A stretch of DNA of 64,000 nucleotides from Parelaphostrongylus tenuis (Eukaryota; Nematoda; Chromadorea; Rhabditida; Metastrongylidae), in the NCBI GenBank assembly GCA_019055375.1, contig JAHQIW010000501.1:62001-126000 (forward strand), given 5' to 3'. The notes below the pieces were generated by a model. The model was given only the letters and a program-made list of their open reading frames with translations, did not search any database and had not been told where the DNA came from. Shown here piece by piece: positions 63,131 to 64,000 of the stretch (its first letter is position 1; each line of letters starts with the position of its first letter). Made by a program: the position numbers and the translations under genes.

Positions 63131-64000
63131 ACTCTCCGCCCCTTGAAGGAATGGTGCACGCGACTCTTGATTCTTTGCTTCTGATTGATAATGATCCCTG
63201 TTAATGAATGTATAGTCCGTATTGTTGTGGTTTTGCCTTGTCGTGGACGGAGGTTATAAGTCTTTGTTGTTGACTCCGATGTGGCACAGTCATCCACGGC
63301 TTCTCTGCTGGAATAGTTGGGTGCTGTGTTGTTTTGTACTGTTGTGTGGTCTAGTTCTAGGTGGATCAGCATATTGATTGGACGTCTTATAGTTTTGCCA
63401 TTTGGTAATGTGACATGTGCGTCTCTTACTACTTTATTGGAAGTGTTCAATTTCGTAATGCGTGCTATTTTCCATGCGTGTCTTGGTAATACTGATTCCA
63501 ATATGAGCACTACGGATCCTTCTTTTTGACTCAATGAGCATGTTCTTCTATATCGATGTAAAGTTTGTGTGATTCCCTTAGGCTAGTGAGATAATGTTGA
63601 CTCCATATTGTTCAATATCGTTTGGTCAATCTGTAGCTTGATCGCAAGGCTTCTTTCACCTGTTGACGTGTACTCAGTTGAACTGCTTCATATGAACGAA
63701 GGTATTCTTCTTCATCGCTGTGACCTACGATTCGCTCGAAAGGAAAGGTGAGGATATGTCACGTTGTATGATCTCTCTCAATTGGTCTCACAATAAGGAA
63801 GTCTTCAGAATCCTCTTCTTGATAAGTTAGTGGTCGGCTATTCAACATGGCTTCTATCATTGGCAGGGTTTCCAGTTCTTGGACGTCGAATATTTTGTTT
63901 TGAGTGACTTTGTACAGCGAATGTTTTATGGACTTTATCAGGCGTTCGTAGAATACTCCTTGCCTGGTGGGGCTATGGCGTGAAGTCTTCCATTGGATTC
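63127..64000 (-). mobile_element. BEL/Pao LTR retrotransposon, 3' end of pol (integrase)
   Basis: On -, from the window edge: QGVFYERLIKSIKHSLYKVT and PMIEAMLNSRPLTYQEEDSE (end of the integrase core, with its conserved NSRPLT), then after a stop and frameshift VVLILESVLPRHAWKIARIT and VRDAHVTLPNGKTIRRPINM (the Pao integrase C-terminal domain, LPRxxWxxxRI...RRPxxxL). The last 135 codons are open. The upstream part of pol and the 5' LTR lie beyond 64,000. Confidence 0.9.

Overview
The window looks like nuclear DNA of a parasitic clade V (strongylid, hookworm-like) nematode. It has AT-rich DNA, short exons with TTTCAG-type acceptors, and a dense load of decayed mariner/Tc, RTE, BEL/Pao and Penelope-like elements plus palindromic MITEs and tRNA-derived SINEs. 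Nothing prokaryotic is visible. The species is inferred from style and repeat content, not proven.

Two host genes, both on the + strand, can be rebuilt exon by exon. (1) About 2.8-7.7 kb: five phase-compatible exons of an RDD-family membrane protein like FAM8A1 (an ER-membrane cofactor of the HRD1 ERAD ligase in mammals). Its first, start-codon exon is not found. (2) 18.7-61.4 kb: a very large gene, about 42 kb, for a GAP1-family Ras GTPase-activating protein (RASA2/RASA3 type; probable gap-1 orthologue). It has an acidic/Ser-rich N-terminal region, a C2 domain (25.6-26.8 kb), a RasGAP domain (41.6-58.9 kb) with the arginine-finger exon at 50.4 kb, a PH domain (58.9-59.8 kb) and a GAP1-type C-terminal tail ending at 61,426. 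Most of the 42 kb is intron filled with repeats. One single-base excess in a T-run breaks the PH frame (59,564-59,568).

Repeat layout. 0-7.7 kb: SINE/MITE nests and mariner-derived hairpins around the RDD gene. 7.7-18.7 kb: intergenic, with microsatellites, a 3 x 26-bp GC-rich tandem repeat, SINEs, a hairpin MITE and a mariner pseudogene. 24-29.8 kb: three copies of a long palindromic element (family B). 29.9-32.5 kb: a 5'-truncated RTE with a 15-bp target-site duplication, inserted in another repeat (family F) that also took a SINE. 33-36.7 kb: hairpin MITEs and a Tc/mariner pseudogene. 43-50 kb: Penelope-like GIY-YIG relic, mariner-HTH hairpin, two more RTE relics. 54.7-56.4 kb: an elongation factor 1-alpha pseudogene and a mariner joined by what looks like a single inversion with one breakpoint in each. 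62.8-64 kb: the 3' end of a BEL/Pao retrotransposon on the - strand.

No CRISPR array, operon, intact tRNA or rRNA gene was seen. The most unusual structures are the reciprocal EF1A/mariner inversion and the crowd of long hairpin elements inside transcribed introns, which could fold into double-stranded RNA in the gap-1 pre-mRNA.
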